Origin: Rhodospirillales bacterium
Lineage (GTDB): Bacteria; Pseudomonadota; Alphaproteobacteria; Acetobacterales; Acetobacteraceae
Length of the DNA: 8,497 bases
Direction: 5' to 3'
Assembly: GCA_025350425.1 (NCBI GenBank)
Contig: JANXXW010000114.1
Span: 1-8,497, forward strand
The translations under genes and the position numbers were made by a program. Below are positions 1-5,947 of this stretch, one piece after another. Numbering within the stretch: position 1 is the first letter of the stretch; every line of letters starts with the position of its first letter. The notes under the pieces were generated by a model. The model was not told where the DNA came from. It made no database searches and saw only the letters and a program-made list of their open reading frames with translations.

Positions 1-192
1 TTTCCGCAGCCTGTTAGAAGAAAGTGGAGCCCGAACAGATCAGCGTAGTAGCGTGAGAATATCTCGTCGGTCCATAACGAGGCCGAACCTAGATGGACTA
101 CCCGCACCGCGACACATAAGGCGAAGATCAAACCGAGGGGAATTGCATCGCGCCCAACGAGAAACGTTATACTCGCCGGATGGGGAGCGGAT
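1..192. other. Left border region, no recognisable gene
   Basis: This stretch is less GC-rich than the rest of the window. The plus-strand frame that begins at base 2 is open through base 268 and could be the tail of a protein entering from the left. Its first residues read FRSLLEES, which vaguely recalls the C-terminus of some insertion-sequence transposases, but the rest is Arg/Ser-rich and not protein-like. I would not call a gene. The only supportable signal is a promoter-like pair near 143-173, listed separately. Confidence 0.3.
143..173 (+). promoter_or_regulatory. Candidate sigma70-type promoter for the 65-codon ORF
   Basis: TTGCAT (143-148) is followed 19 bases later by TATACT (168-173), or 18 bases later by TTATAC at 167-172. 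Both hexamers resemble the -35 and -10 boxes of housekeeping sigma factors, although the spacing is slightly long. Initiation would fall near 180, just ahead of a GGGGAG Shine-Dalgarno-like element (182-187) and the ATG at 193, giving a leader of roughly 10-15 bases. The arrangement is coherent, but it was judged by eye only. Confidence 0.3.
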
Positions 193-390
193 ATGTTCGT
201 GCGCAATGCCGCCATGGGCGCTCTCGTTCAACTGTTTTCATCAAGCCAGTTATCATCGGAAGATCTAATCGATTATCAGCCGTCGCTCATCGAAGAACAA
301 GGATATGCCGATATTTGTCTTTTCAAACCCATTGTCCAATCCATCCGTGCGGGTGTTCTGAACTGCGGATTCGAGACTCCAAATATATGA
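193..390 (+). CDS. Orphan small hypothetical protein, 65 aa
   Basis: I do not recognise this protein. The case for a real gene is its start region: ATG at 193 is preceded by GGGGAG five bases upstream, and a promoter-like pair lies at 143-173. The product starts MFVRNAAMGALVQLF, which could form a short hydrophobic helix. It continues with an acidic, polar middle (SSEDLIDYQPSLIEEQGYAD) and ends ...FETPNI, with two cysteines (near residues 42 and 58). No transmembrane segment or signal-peptide cleavage site is convincing. Codon use is less GC-biased at third positions than in the pathway genes, which fits either recently acquired DNA or a non-coding stretch. It converges on the dehydrogenase gene that ends at 460. 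It could equally be a remnant of a larger gene or a chance ORF. Confidence 0.3.
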   Translation: MFVRNAAMGALVQLFSSSQLSSEDLIDYQPSLIEEQGYADICLFKPIVQSIRAGVLNCGFETPNI

Positions 391-418
391 TAGATAAACC
401 GGATGCAGCCATTTTAGT

Positions 419-447
419 TGCCATGGCATCGGTCTCGATCGAGACCG
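419..447. repeat. Palindromes between convergent genes, possible weak terminator
   Basis: CGGTCTCGATCGAGACCG at 430-447 is a perfect 18-bp palindrome, and TGCCATGGCA at 419-428 is a perfect 10-bp one directly beside it. They lie between the stop of the 65-codon ORF (390) and the stop of the minus-strand dehydrogenase (460). Read along the dehydrogenase mRNA, the larger palindrome starts 12 bases past the stop codon and is followed, after the smaller one, by ACTAAAAT. There is no proper U-run, so an intrinsic terminator is possible but weak. A protein-binding site is the alternative. Confidence 0.35.
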
Positions 448-459
448 GCCGATGGCGGC

Positions 460-1944
460 CTACGGCAGCACCTTCCCCGGATTCATCAGGCCCATCGGGT
501 CCAATGCGGCCTTGATGCGCCGCATCGTGTCCAGTTCCGCCCCGCCCCGCCAATCCGGCATCATGTAGGGCTTCAACCGGCCCACCCCATGCTCGGCCGA
601 GAAGCTGCCATCGAGGTCGCGTACCACGGCGCACACTGTGTCCATGATCTCATGGTCCCGTGCCAGGAACGCTGCCGCTTCCATGGTCACCGGCTGTTCC
701 AGGTTAAAGTGGATGTTGCCGTCGCCCATATGGCCGAATGCCACCACCCGGATACCGGGCATCAAATTCTCGCAGGCTTTCGACGCGCGCCGGATCAGTT
801 CCGGCACGCGCGACACTGGCACCGAGACGTCGTTCTTGACGCTCGCGCCCTCGCGCTTCTGGGACTCCGAGTGCTCCTCGCGCAATTTCCAGATGGCGGC
901 CCGCTGCGCTTCGCTTTCCGCCACCGCCGCGTCGATCACCAAATCAGCGTCCAACGCCTCGGACAGCACCGTCTCCAGCCCCTCGCGCAACCCGCCTCCC
1001 ACACGGGTAGAGGCCAGCTCGACCAGCGCGTAATGCGCCGCCGGCTGGCGCAACGGCAGCGACACACCCGGGATATGCTTCAGCACCAGCGCCATGCCCG
1101 TGCCTGACATGTACTCGAACGCCTGCACGGCGGCCGCGTCGAAGCGCTGAAACCGCGTGAACAGGTCGAGTGCCGCCTCCACCGAGGGCAGAGAGCACAA
1201 TGCCACCTCCGTCTCCGCCGGACGCGGCGCCAGCTTCAGCACGGCGGCGGTGATGATGCCCAGCGTGCCTTCCGCTCCGACGAAAAGCTGGCGTAGGCAA
1301 TACCCGGTGTTGTCCTTACGTAACCGCCTTAGCCCGTTCCATACCTGGCCGTCGGCCATCACCACCTCCAGGCCCAGCACCATGTCGCGCGCGTTGCCGT
1401 AGCGCACGGTGTTGTTACCGCCTGCGTTGGTGGCGAGGATCCCGCCGATCTGCGCCGTTCCCTCGGAGCCGATGGACAGCGGCAGCAGGCATCCCGCTTC
1501 GGCGGCGGCATCCTGGGCGGATTTCAGCGTGGCCCCGGCCTCAATGGTCAGCGTCATGTCCACAGCGTCCAGCGCCAGGATCCGGTTCATCCGTGCCAGG
1601 CTGATGACGATCTGGCCGCCATTCTCCGACGGGACCGCGCCGCCCACCATCGAGGTATTGCCGCCCTGCGGCACCATCGCCACGCCCGCGGCGGCACAAA
1701 GTCGCACCACGTTCGCCAACTGGTGGGTATCGATTGGCCGCACCACCGCCGGCGTGCGCCCGTGGTACAGGCCTCGCCAGTCCTCCACGTAGGGCGCCGT
1801 GTCGGCGGCTTCGGTCAGCAGACCGCGTGGTCCCACGATGGCTTGGAGTTGGACGATCAGTTCGGTCATAGCGGCTGGCGATAGAGTCCGTGGGTTGGCC
1901 GTTCCGGTCGTTCCGCCAGCGTCAACCATTGATCCGGTGTCCAT
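460..1944 (-). CDS. FAD-linked 2-hydroxyacid dehydrogenase, GlcD/D-2-hydroxyglutarate dehydrogenase family
   Basis: This is a 494-aa flavoprotein that oxidises a D-2-hydroxyacid to the 2-oxoacid and passes electrons to an acceptor that cannot be read from the sequence. The N-terminal PCMH-type FAD-binding domain (about residues 40-240) carries PQGGNTSMVGG (92-102), GGILATNAGGNNTVRYG (167-183) and GAEGTLGIIT (223-232). The C-terminal FAD-oxidase domain has the expected metal ligands H405 and H412 (GHMGDGNIH) and E451 (SAEHG), and ends in NPGKVLP. R355 and K370 have the spacing of the carboxylate-binding Arg and Lys of human D-2-hydroxyglutarate dehydrogenase; the Thr between them is replaced by S359. 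Length is normal and the frame intact. The start ATG has AGAGAG five bases upstream. The exact substrate (glycolate, D-lactate, D-2-hydroxyglutarate) cannot be decided. No GlcE/GlcF partner is adjacent, which favours a single-subunit enzyme. It is divergent from the hpnG unit and has no evident link to hopanoids. Confidence 0.9.
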   Translation of the reverse strand: MDTGSMVDAGGTTGTANPRTLSPAAMTELIVQLQAIVGPRGLLTEAADTAPYVEDWRGLYHGRTPAVVRPIDTHQLANVVRLCAAAGVAMVPQGGNTSMVGGAVPSENGGQIVISLARMNRILALDAVDMTLTIEAGATLKSAQDAAAEAGCLLPLSIGSEGTAQIGGILATNAGGNNTVRYGNARDMVLGLEVVMADGQVWNGLRRLRKDNTGYCLRQLFVGAEGTLGIITAAVLKLAPRPAETEVALCSLPSVEAALDLFTRFQRFDAAAVQAFEYMSGTGMALVLKHIPGVSLPLRQPAAHYALVELASTRVGGGLREGLETVLSEALDADLVIDAAVAESEAQRAAIWKLREEHSESQKREGASVKNDVSVPVSRVPELIRRASKACENLMPGIRVVAFGHMGDGNIHFNLEQPVTMEAAAFLARDHEIMDTVCAVVRDLDGSFSAEHGVGRLKPYMMPDWRGGAELDTMRRIKAALDPMGLMNPGKVLP

Positions 1945-2054
1945 TTCAACTCTCTGGTCTTAATGTACAGCGGAATTCAACACGCGCCATCCCGGAGCCC
2001 CCATGGGTGTTTCCGGCAGGGTGTAAAACGTGACCGACAACCTGGGAGTGACCC

Positions 2055-2255
2055 ATGCGCTATGAAGTCCGCGTCGACGGCGCCTCGATCGGCGTGTTTG
2101 CCACCGCCGAGGAGGCACTGGAACAGGTGCGCCAGGCCCAGCTCGCGGACCCCGACCACGAACCGGAGATTATCGACATGGAAACCGGGCACGCGTACGA
2201 GCCGAATGCCACCGTCGATGGACGGGGCGAGTCGGCGACCAAGATCGGGTATTGA
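2055..2255 (+). CDS. Small hypothetical protein upstream of hpnG, 66 aa
   Basis: I do not recognise a named family. The gene looks real: GGGAG (2043-2047) sits seven bases before the ATG, and codon use shows the strong G/C third-position bias of the neighbouring pathway genes. The product is acidic and soluble, with no signal peptide or membrane segment. It starts MRYEVRVDGASIGVFATAEEA. The order is a likely beta hairpin (residues 2-15), an amphipathic helix (17-31, AEEALEQVRQAQLA), a second strand (EPEIIDMETG, about 37-46) and a polar tail, suggesting a small compact beta-beta-alpha-beta domain. It lies 34 bases ahead of hpnG on the same strand, so the two are probably co-transcribed. A role as an accessory or regulator of HpnG is only a guess from position. 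Confidence 0.7.
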   Translation: MRYEVRVDGASIGVFATAEEALEQVRQAQLADPDHEPEIIDMETGHAYEPNATVDGRGESATKIGY

Positions 2256-2289
2256 TGGCAGCCAGGAACCCGGCCTCGTCATACGGCCC

Positions 2290-2940
2290 ATGCTCTTAGG
2301 CATCGTCACCGGCCTCACGGCGGAAGCTCGCATCGCCCGTGCCTTAAGCGACACCGAAGCGGGCGGTGGCACTCCGTTCGGGGCGGAGATCGCAGCGGAG
2401 AAACTGGTCGCCCGTGGCGCCACGGCGCTGCTCAGCTTTGGCCTCGCCGGTGGCCTCGATCCAGTGCTCAAGCCGGGCGACATCGTTGTGCCCACGGCGG
2501 TGATCGAGTACGGCGTGGTTGCTCATACGGACCCCACCCTATCGACGTTGATCGGCGGCTGGTTCGGTGGCTTTCTGTTCGCGGCCGAGCGCATCGTCGC
2601 CGATCCGCAGGCCAAGCGACGCCTGCGGGCCAGCACCGGCGCGAGTGCAGTCGATCTCGAAAGCGGCGCTGTGGCCCGTGTCGCCGCGCGTCACGACATC
2701 CCGTTCGCCGTCCTGCGTGCCATCTGCGACCATGCCAACCGCACCTTGCCTCCGGCGGCGCTGATCGCGCTCAATGCCAAAGGGGCAGTGGGACTCGGAG
2801 CGGTACTTGGCAGCGTCATGCGCCATCCCACCCAGATCGGCGGGATGTTTGCCGTGGGCCGCGACGCCGCCGCGGCCCGCCGGGCATTAATCCGCCGCGT
2901 CAGCGGTCTCGTCGACCGGGGCGGCCTTCTTATGCTTTAG
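2290..2940 (+). CDS. hpnG: Hopanoid-associated phosphorylase HpnG
   Basis: HpnG is a nucleoside-phosphorylase/MTA-SAH-nucleosidase-fold enzyme. It removes adenine from adenosylhopane to give a ribosyl- or phosphoribosylhopane precursor of bacteriohopanetetrol. The 216-aa product shows the family's features in order: MLLGIVTGLTAEARIA at the N-terminus, GLAGGLDP (51-58), VDLESGAVA (121-129, with E124 matching the ribose-binding Glu of this fold) and RAICDHANRTLPP (143-155, with D147 matching the catalytic Asp). I chose ATG 2290 because homologues begin directly with this V-T-G-L stretch; the frame is open far upstream, but that extension is the shadow of the 66-codon gene. No Shine-Dalgarno sequence is visible at 2290, so translation may depend on coupling to the preceding gene. 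The last 54 bases overlap the 3' end of hpnH on the other strand, so its tail (LIRRVSGLVDRGGLLML) is probably not conserved. Confidence 0.9.
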   Translation: MLLGIVTGLTAEARIARALSDTEAGGGTPFGAEIAAEKLVARGATALLSFGLAGGLDPVLKPGDIVVPTAVIEYGVVAHTDPTLSTLIGGWFGGFLFAAERIVADPQAKRRLRASTGASAVDLESGAVARVAARHDIPFAVLRAICDHANRTLPPAALIALNAKGAVGLGAVLGSVMRHPTQIGGMFAVGRDAAAARRALIRRVSGLVDRGGLLML

Positions 2941-4053
2941 CTTGGCCATCGCCGTCTCGACATGGCGGCTGAACGAGTATTCGGCCGGACGTTGGTTCGC
3001 CAGCGAAATCTCCGGGGCCATCGCGCCGTCCAGCTTCGGCCCAAACAACGCCACGCGCGCGACTTCCCACGGACGCTTCACGGCATCCACCACGGCGGTG
3101 GACTCGTATCCGCTATGCACCATGCAGTCGGCGCATTTTTCATAATTGCCGGTGCCGTACTTGTCCCAGTCGGTGGTCTCCATCAACTCGGCGTAGGATT
3201 TCGCATAACCCTCGCCGAGCAGGTAACAGGGCCGCTGCCAGCCGAAATAGTTACGGGTCGGCTTACCCCACGGGGTGCAGACGTAGCTCTGGTTTCCCGC
3301 CAGGAAATCCATAAACAACGGTGACTGGGTGAATTTCCAGCCCTTGCCCTTCTTCGTGCGCGCCGGGTCCTGCTTCAGGATGTCGCGGAACAGCTGCTTG
3401 GTTTTCTGCCGGCTGAGGAAGTGCGCCTGATCTGGAGCTCGCTCATAGGCGTAGCCCGGCGAGGTCATGATGCCATCCACGCCCATCTCCATCACCGTGT
3501 CGAAGAACTTCGCCACGCGGTCCGGCTGGGCGCCGTCGAACAGGGTGCAGTTGATGGACAGACGGAAACCCATCGCCTTGGCCTTCTTGATGGCCGAGAT
3601 GGCGCGGTCATAGGTGCCTTCCTGGCTTACGGCCCGGTCGTGCATCTCCTTATCGCCGTCCAGATGGACATCCCAGGAGAAATACTTGTTCGGCTTGAAC
3701 TGCTCCATTTTCTTCTCAAGCAGAAGAGCGTTGGTGCAGAGGTAGACGAACTTCTTGCGTGCCAGGATGCCGGCGACGATCTCGGCCATTTCCTTGTGCA
3801 GTAGCGGCTCGCCGCCGGCGATGGCCACGACCGGCGCGCCACATTCGTCCACTGCTTTCAGGCAGTCCTCGACTGACAGGCGCTGGTTCAGGATCTCGGC
3901 GGGATAGTCGATCTTGCCGCAGCCAGAACATGCCAGGTTGCACCGGAACAACGGCTCAAGCATCAGCACAAGCGGATACCGCTTGCGCCCGATTATGTGC
4001 TGCTTGACCACGTAAGCGCCGACACGGAGTACCTGGTTAATCGGAACGGACAT
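2887..4053 (-). CDS. hpnH: Radical SAM adenosylhopane synthase HpnH
   Basis: HpnH adds the 5'-deoxyadenosyl radical from S-adenosylmethionine to diploptene, making adenosylhopane, the first committed step to C35 hopanoids. The 388-aa product has the radical SAM cluster motif C38-x3-C42-x2-C45 (RCNLACSGCGK), a SAM-binding AGGEP (79-83) and a barrel core to about residue 210. A C-terminal cysteine-containing extension follows (C259, C276, C307, C310; CTPWG, RPCYLL, CADC), typical of HpnH. C106 (VYLCTN) sits where, as I recall, Zymomonas mobilis HpnH has a conserved cysteine that quenches the substrate radical and sets stereochemistry. ATG 4053 is preceded by AAGGAAG at good spacing. The gene follows ispH after 14 bases, so they form an operon. 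The tail (KHKKAAPVDETADAAD) is low-complexity and overlaps the end of hpnG. Confidence 0.95.
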   Translation of the reverse strand: MSVPINQVLRVGAYVVKQHIIGRKRYPLVLMLEPLFRCNLACSGCGKIDYPAEILNQRLSVEDCLKAVDECGAPVVAIAGGEPLLHKEMAEIVAGILARKKFVYLCTNALLLEKKMEQFKPNKYFSWDVHLDGDKEMHDRAVSQEGTYDRAISAIKKAKAMGFRLSINCTLFDGAQPDRVAKFFDTVMEMGVDGIMTSPGYAYERAPDQAHFLSRQKTKQLFRDILKQDPARTKKGKGWKFTQSPLFMDFLAGNQSYVCTPWGKPTRNYFGWQRPCYLLGEGYAKSYAELMETTDWDKYGTGNYEKCADCMVHSGYESTAVVDAVKRPWEVARVALFGPKLDGAMAPEISLANQRPAEYSFSRHVETAMAKLKHKKAAPVDETADAAD

Positions 4054-4067
4054 ACTGCTTCCTTACA

Positions 4068-5000
4068 CTATACCGCGTCGGCCAACTCGGCCGGGAAGCG
4101 GAAACGCACGTCTTCGGCAACGCCATCCAAGGTTGAGATGTCGATTTCCCCGAAACGGCGCAACCCCTCGATCACGCCCTGCACCAATGTTTCCGGCGCG
4201 GAGGCCCCGGCGGTGAGGCCAACGGAGCCAATTCCGGCGAACCATCCGCTCTCCAACGCCGATGCGTCGTCGATGAGGTAGGCGGGCTTGCCCAACTCCT
4301 CGCCGATCTCGCGCAGGCGGTTGGAGTTGGAACTGTTGCGCGATCCAACAACGAGGATCATGTCGACTGCTTCGGCGAGGTCACGCACCGCCTGCTGGCG
4401 GTTCTGCGTGGCGTAGCAGATGTCGCGCACATCGGGACCCACGATGCCGGGGAACCGCGCCGTCAGCGCCGCGATGATCTGGCGTGTATCGTCAACCGAT
4501 AGTGTCGTTTGGGTCACATAGGCGAGGCGATCGGGCGTTCCCGGCGAGAGCGTGGCGACGTCCTCTACCGTCTGCACCAGATGCACCGGGCTTGGTATCT
4601 GGCCGATAGTGCCTTCCACTTCCGCATGGCCGGCATGACCGATCAATACTATTTCTCGACCGCCGGCGGCATAGCGCCGTCCTTCCGCGTGGACCTTCGC
4701 CACCAGGGGGCAGGTCGCGTCGATCACCGGCAGTCCCCGCGCCCGCGCCACATCCTCAACCTTCCTCGCCACTCCGTGGGCGCTGAACACCGTCATCGCG
4801 CCGGGCGGAATCTCGTCCAGCTCCTCCACAAAGACCGCGCCCCGGGCCCGCAGCGACTCCACGACGTAGCGGTTGTGGACGATCTCATGCCGGACGTAGA
4901 TCGGCGGTCCATACTTGGTCAGTGCCCGTTCGACGATCTCGATCGCGCGTTCCACGCCGGCACAGAAGCCGCGGGGCTGAGCCAAGACAACCCTCAACAT
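4068..5000 (-). CDS. ispH: 4-hydroxy-3-methylbut-2-enyl diphosphate reductase IspH (LytB)
   Basis: IspH is the last enzyme of the MEP isoprenoid pathway. It reductively dehydrates HMBPP to IPP and DMAPP using a [4Fe-4S] cluster. All landmarks are present in the 310-aa product: the cluster cysteines C13 (PRGFCAGV), C97 (DATCPLV) and C195 (DICYATQNRQ); the substrate histidines H42 (HEIVHN), H75 (FSAHGV) and H125; the catalytic E127 (GHAGHAEVEGT); and TQTTLS (163-168), VVGSRNSSNSNRL and TAGASAPE. Length matches the family. ATG 5000 has GGAGAG four bases upstream. It is the first gene of an ispH-hpnH unit, an arrangement that couples C5 precursor supply to hopanoid side-chain formation. It is probably the organism's essential IspH, unless a second copy exists elsewhere. 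Confidence 0.97.
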   Translation of the reverse strand: MLRVVLAQPRGFCAGVERAIEIVERALTKYGPPIYVRHEIVHNRYVVESLRARGAVFVEELDEIPPGAMTVFSAHGVARKVEDVARARGLPVIDATCPLVAKVHAEGRRYAAGGREIVLIGHAGHAEVEGTIGQIPSPVHLVQTVEDVATLSPGTPDRLAYVTQTTLSVDDTRQIIAALTARFPGIVGPDVRDICYATQNRQQAVRDLAEAVDMILVVGSRNSSNSNRLREIGEELGKPAYLIDDASALESGWFAGIGSVGLTAGASAPETLVQGVIEGLRRFGEIDISTLDGVAEDVRFRFPAELADAV

Positions 5001-5113
5001 TGATCTCTCCAGCAGAACGCATGGCTTGGTAGAAACAAAATCGGACAGACCCTTTATTACAAACTTCTGTCACGCCGCAATCGCCATGCCCGCGCAACCA
5101 GACCCAAACTGAG

Positions 5114-5131
5114 CGCCCACCAGGGCGTTTT
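5114..5131 (+). terminator. Terminator-like hairpin in the hpnM leader region
   Basis: CGCCC (5114-5118), loop ACCA and GGGCG (5123-5127) are followed at once by TTTT (5128-5131), the layout of a small intrinsic terminator read on the plus strand. No annotated plus-strand gene ends here. It lies 170 bases before hpnM and inside the ispH promoter side of the spacer. It would stop antisense transcription, or act as an attenuator if the hpnM message starts upstream of it. The stem is only 5 bp and the U-run short, so efficiency is uncertain. Confidence 0.4.
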
Positions 5132-5188
5132 CCGGTCCGTTCGCTCTTGTGCAACACTTCGAAACAGAGGCAAAGCGTACCGGCTGAC

Positions 5189-5220
5189 TGTGATACAGCA
5201 TCGAATGACGGTGTATCACA
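5189..5220. promoter_or_regulatory. Inverted repeat, candidate operator of the hpnMIJ unit
   Basis: TGTGATACA (5189-5197) and its exact reverse complement TGTATCACA (5212-5220) are separated by 14 bases. The half-site centres are 23 bp apart, about two helical turns, which suits a dimeric or tetrameric transcription factor binding one DNA face. It lies 83 bases before the hpnM start codon and just upstream of a possible -10 box (CATAAA, 5230-5235). The alternative reading is an RNA stem-loop in the leader. No regulator gene lies in this window, so the ligand and sign of control are unknown. Confidence 0.5.
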
Positions 5221-5302
5221 TCGAAGTTGCATAAATGTCACACTCGTGACCGAACTCGTTAAAGCCGATTGAGCCGGTCGGTCCGGTGAAGGAACCTGGT
5301 TA

Positions 5303-5935
5303 ATGATCTTAGCGCCTCGGCTTGTGTCCCGCTGTATGTTCGTGCTCTCGCTGCTGTTGGCTCTGGCGGCTCCAGCCCGGGCGCAGGCGCCATCTGCCGT
5401 GATAGCTCCGGTGGCGGCGTTGAACGCGGGATTGCTGCGGGTCATGCAGGAGGGCAAAGACACCTCCTTCCAGACGCGGATGCAGCTTTTAACCCCGATC
5501 GTGCAAAGCAGCTTCGACCTGCCGCTGATCCTGCGAAACTCGATCGGTGGACGCTATGCGAATTTTCCCGCGCAGGAAAAAACCGAACTGCTCGAAAGCT
5601 TTACCCAGTTCACCGTGGCCAGCTACGTGGCCAATTTCGACTCTTTCAGTGGCGAGCGGTTCGACATCCTGCCCGGACTGCGCCAGGTCGGTGCCGAAAC
5701 CGTCGTGCCAACCCGTATCCTCAGCGGCGGGACTGAGGCGGCCAAGCTCGACTATGTCGTCCATCCCACGACTGCCGGCTACCAAATCGCCGACGTGTTG
5801 CTCGATGGCTCGATCAGCCGGGTGGCGGTCCAGCGCTCCGACTTTCGCTCGCTGGTCGCGAGCGGCCATGCTGGAGCGTTGATCACGATGCTGCGTGACA
5901 AGGTCGCCAGTTTCGCCAACGGCGCGCGGCAGTAG
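5303..5935 (+). CDS. hpnM: Hopanoid-associated periplasmic MlaC/Ttg2D-like protein HpnM
   Basis: This 210-aa protein belongs to the MlaC/Ttg2D family of periplasmic lipid-binding proteins, in the version found in hopanoid clusters. An N-terminal signal peptide has a basic n-region (MILAPRLVSR), a hydrophobic core (FVLSLLLALAAP) and a signal peptidase I site at A25-R26-A27, so the mature protein starts near Q28. Family features follow: DLPLILRNSIGGRYANF, FTQFTVASYVANFDSFSGERFDI and DGSISRVAVQRSDFRSL. Length fits the family. ATG 5303 has AAGGA nine bases upstream; M12 is a less likely start because it would lose the basic n-region and has no ribosome-binding site. By analogy with MlaC it probably carries hopanoids or other lipids between inner and outer membrane. 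It leads the hpnM-hpnI-hpnJ unit. Confidence 0.9.
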   Translation: MILAPRLVSRCMFVLSLLLALAAPARAQAPSAVIAPVAALNAGLLRVMQEGKDTSFQTRMQLLTPIVQSSFDLPLILRNSIGGRYANFPAQEKTELLESFTQFTVASYVANFDSFSGERFDILPGLRQVGAETVVPTRILSGGTEAAKLDYVVHPTTAGYQIADVLLDGSISRVAVQRSDFRSLVASGHAGALITMLRDKVASFANGARQ

Positions 5936-5947
5936 CGGACGCTCACG

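Larger units (their letters stand above)
5001..5302. other. Divergent intergenic region between ispH and hpnM
   Basis: This 302-base gap separates the start codons of ispH (minus) and hpnM (plus), so it should hold both promoters. I see no gene in it. It contains a plus-oriented hairpin followed by TTTT (5114-5131), a 9-bp inverted repeat with a 14-base spacer (5189-5220) and a smaller inverted repeat, GTCAC/GTGAC, at 5237-5250. On the minus strand TTGCGG and AATAAA, 16 bases apart (about 5050-5080), are a weak promoter candidate for ispH. On the plus strand CATAAA at 5230-5235 could be a -10 box for hpnM. None of the promoter calls is firm. Confidence 0.5.

Noticed and set aside
1..60. Possible end of an insertion sequence (TTTCCGCAGCCTGTTAG and the encoded FRSLL)
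   Set aside because: The resemblance to transposase C-termini or IS ends is from memory and only a few residues long. No terminal inverted repeat or target duplication can be seen in the window.
418..1107. A 229-codon plus-strand frame
   Set aside because: It is antisense to the FAD-dependent dehydrogenase, which has complete domain motifs. The translation is His/Arg/Gln-rich with no family features.
1945..2054. Divergent promoters between the dehydrogenase and the 66-codon gene
   Set aside because: TACATT on the minus strand and GTAAAAC on the plus strand are -10-like, but neither has a convincing -35 partner at normal spacing, so no promoter feature was called.
1963..2289. N-terminal extension of hpnG by over 100 codons
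   Set aside because: The upstream part of the frame overlaps the 66-codon gene and is Ser/Pro/Arg-rich. HpnG homologues begin at the L-G-I-V-T-G-L stretch, so the start was placed at 2290.
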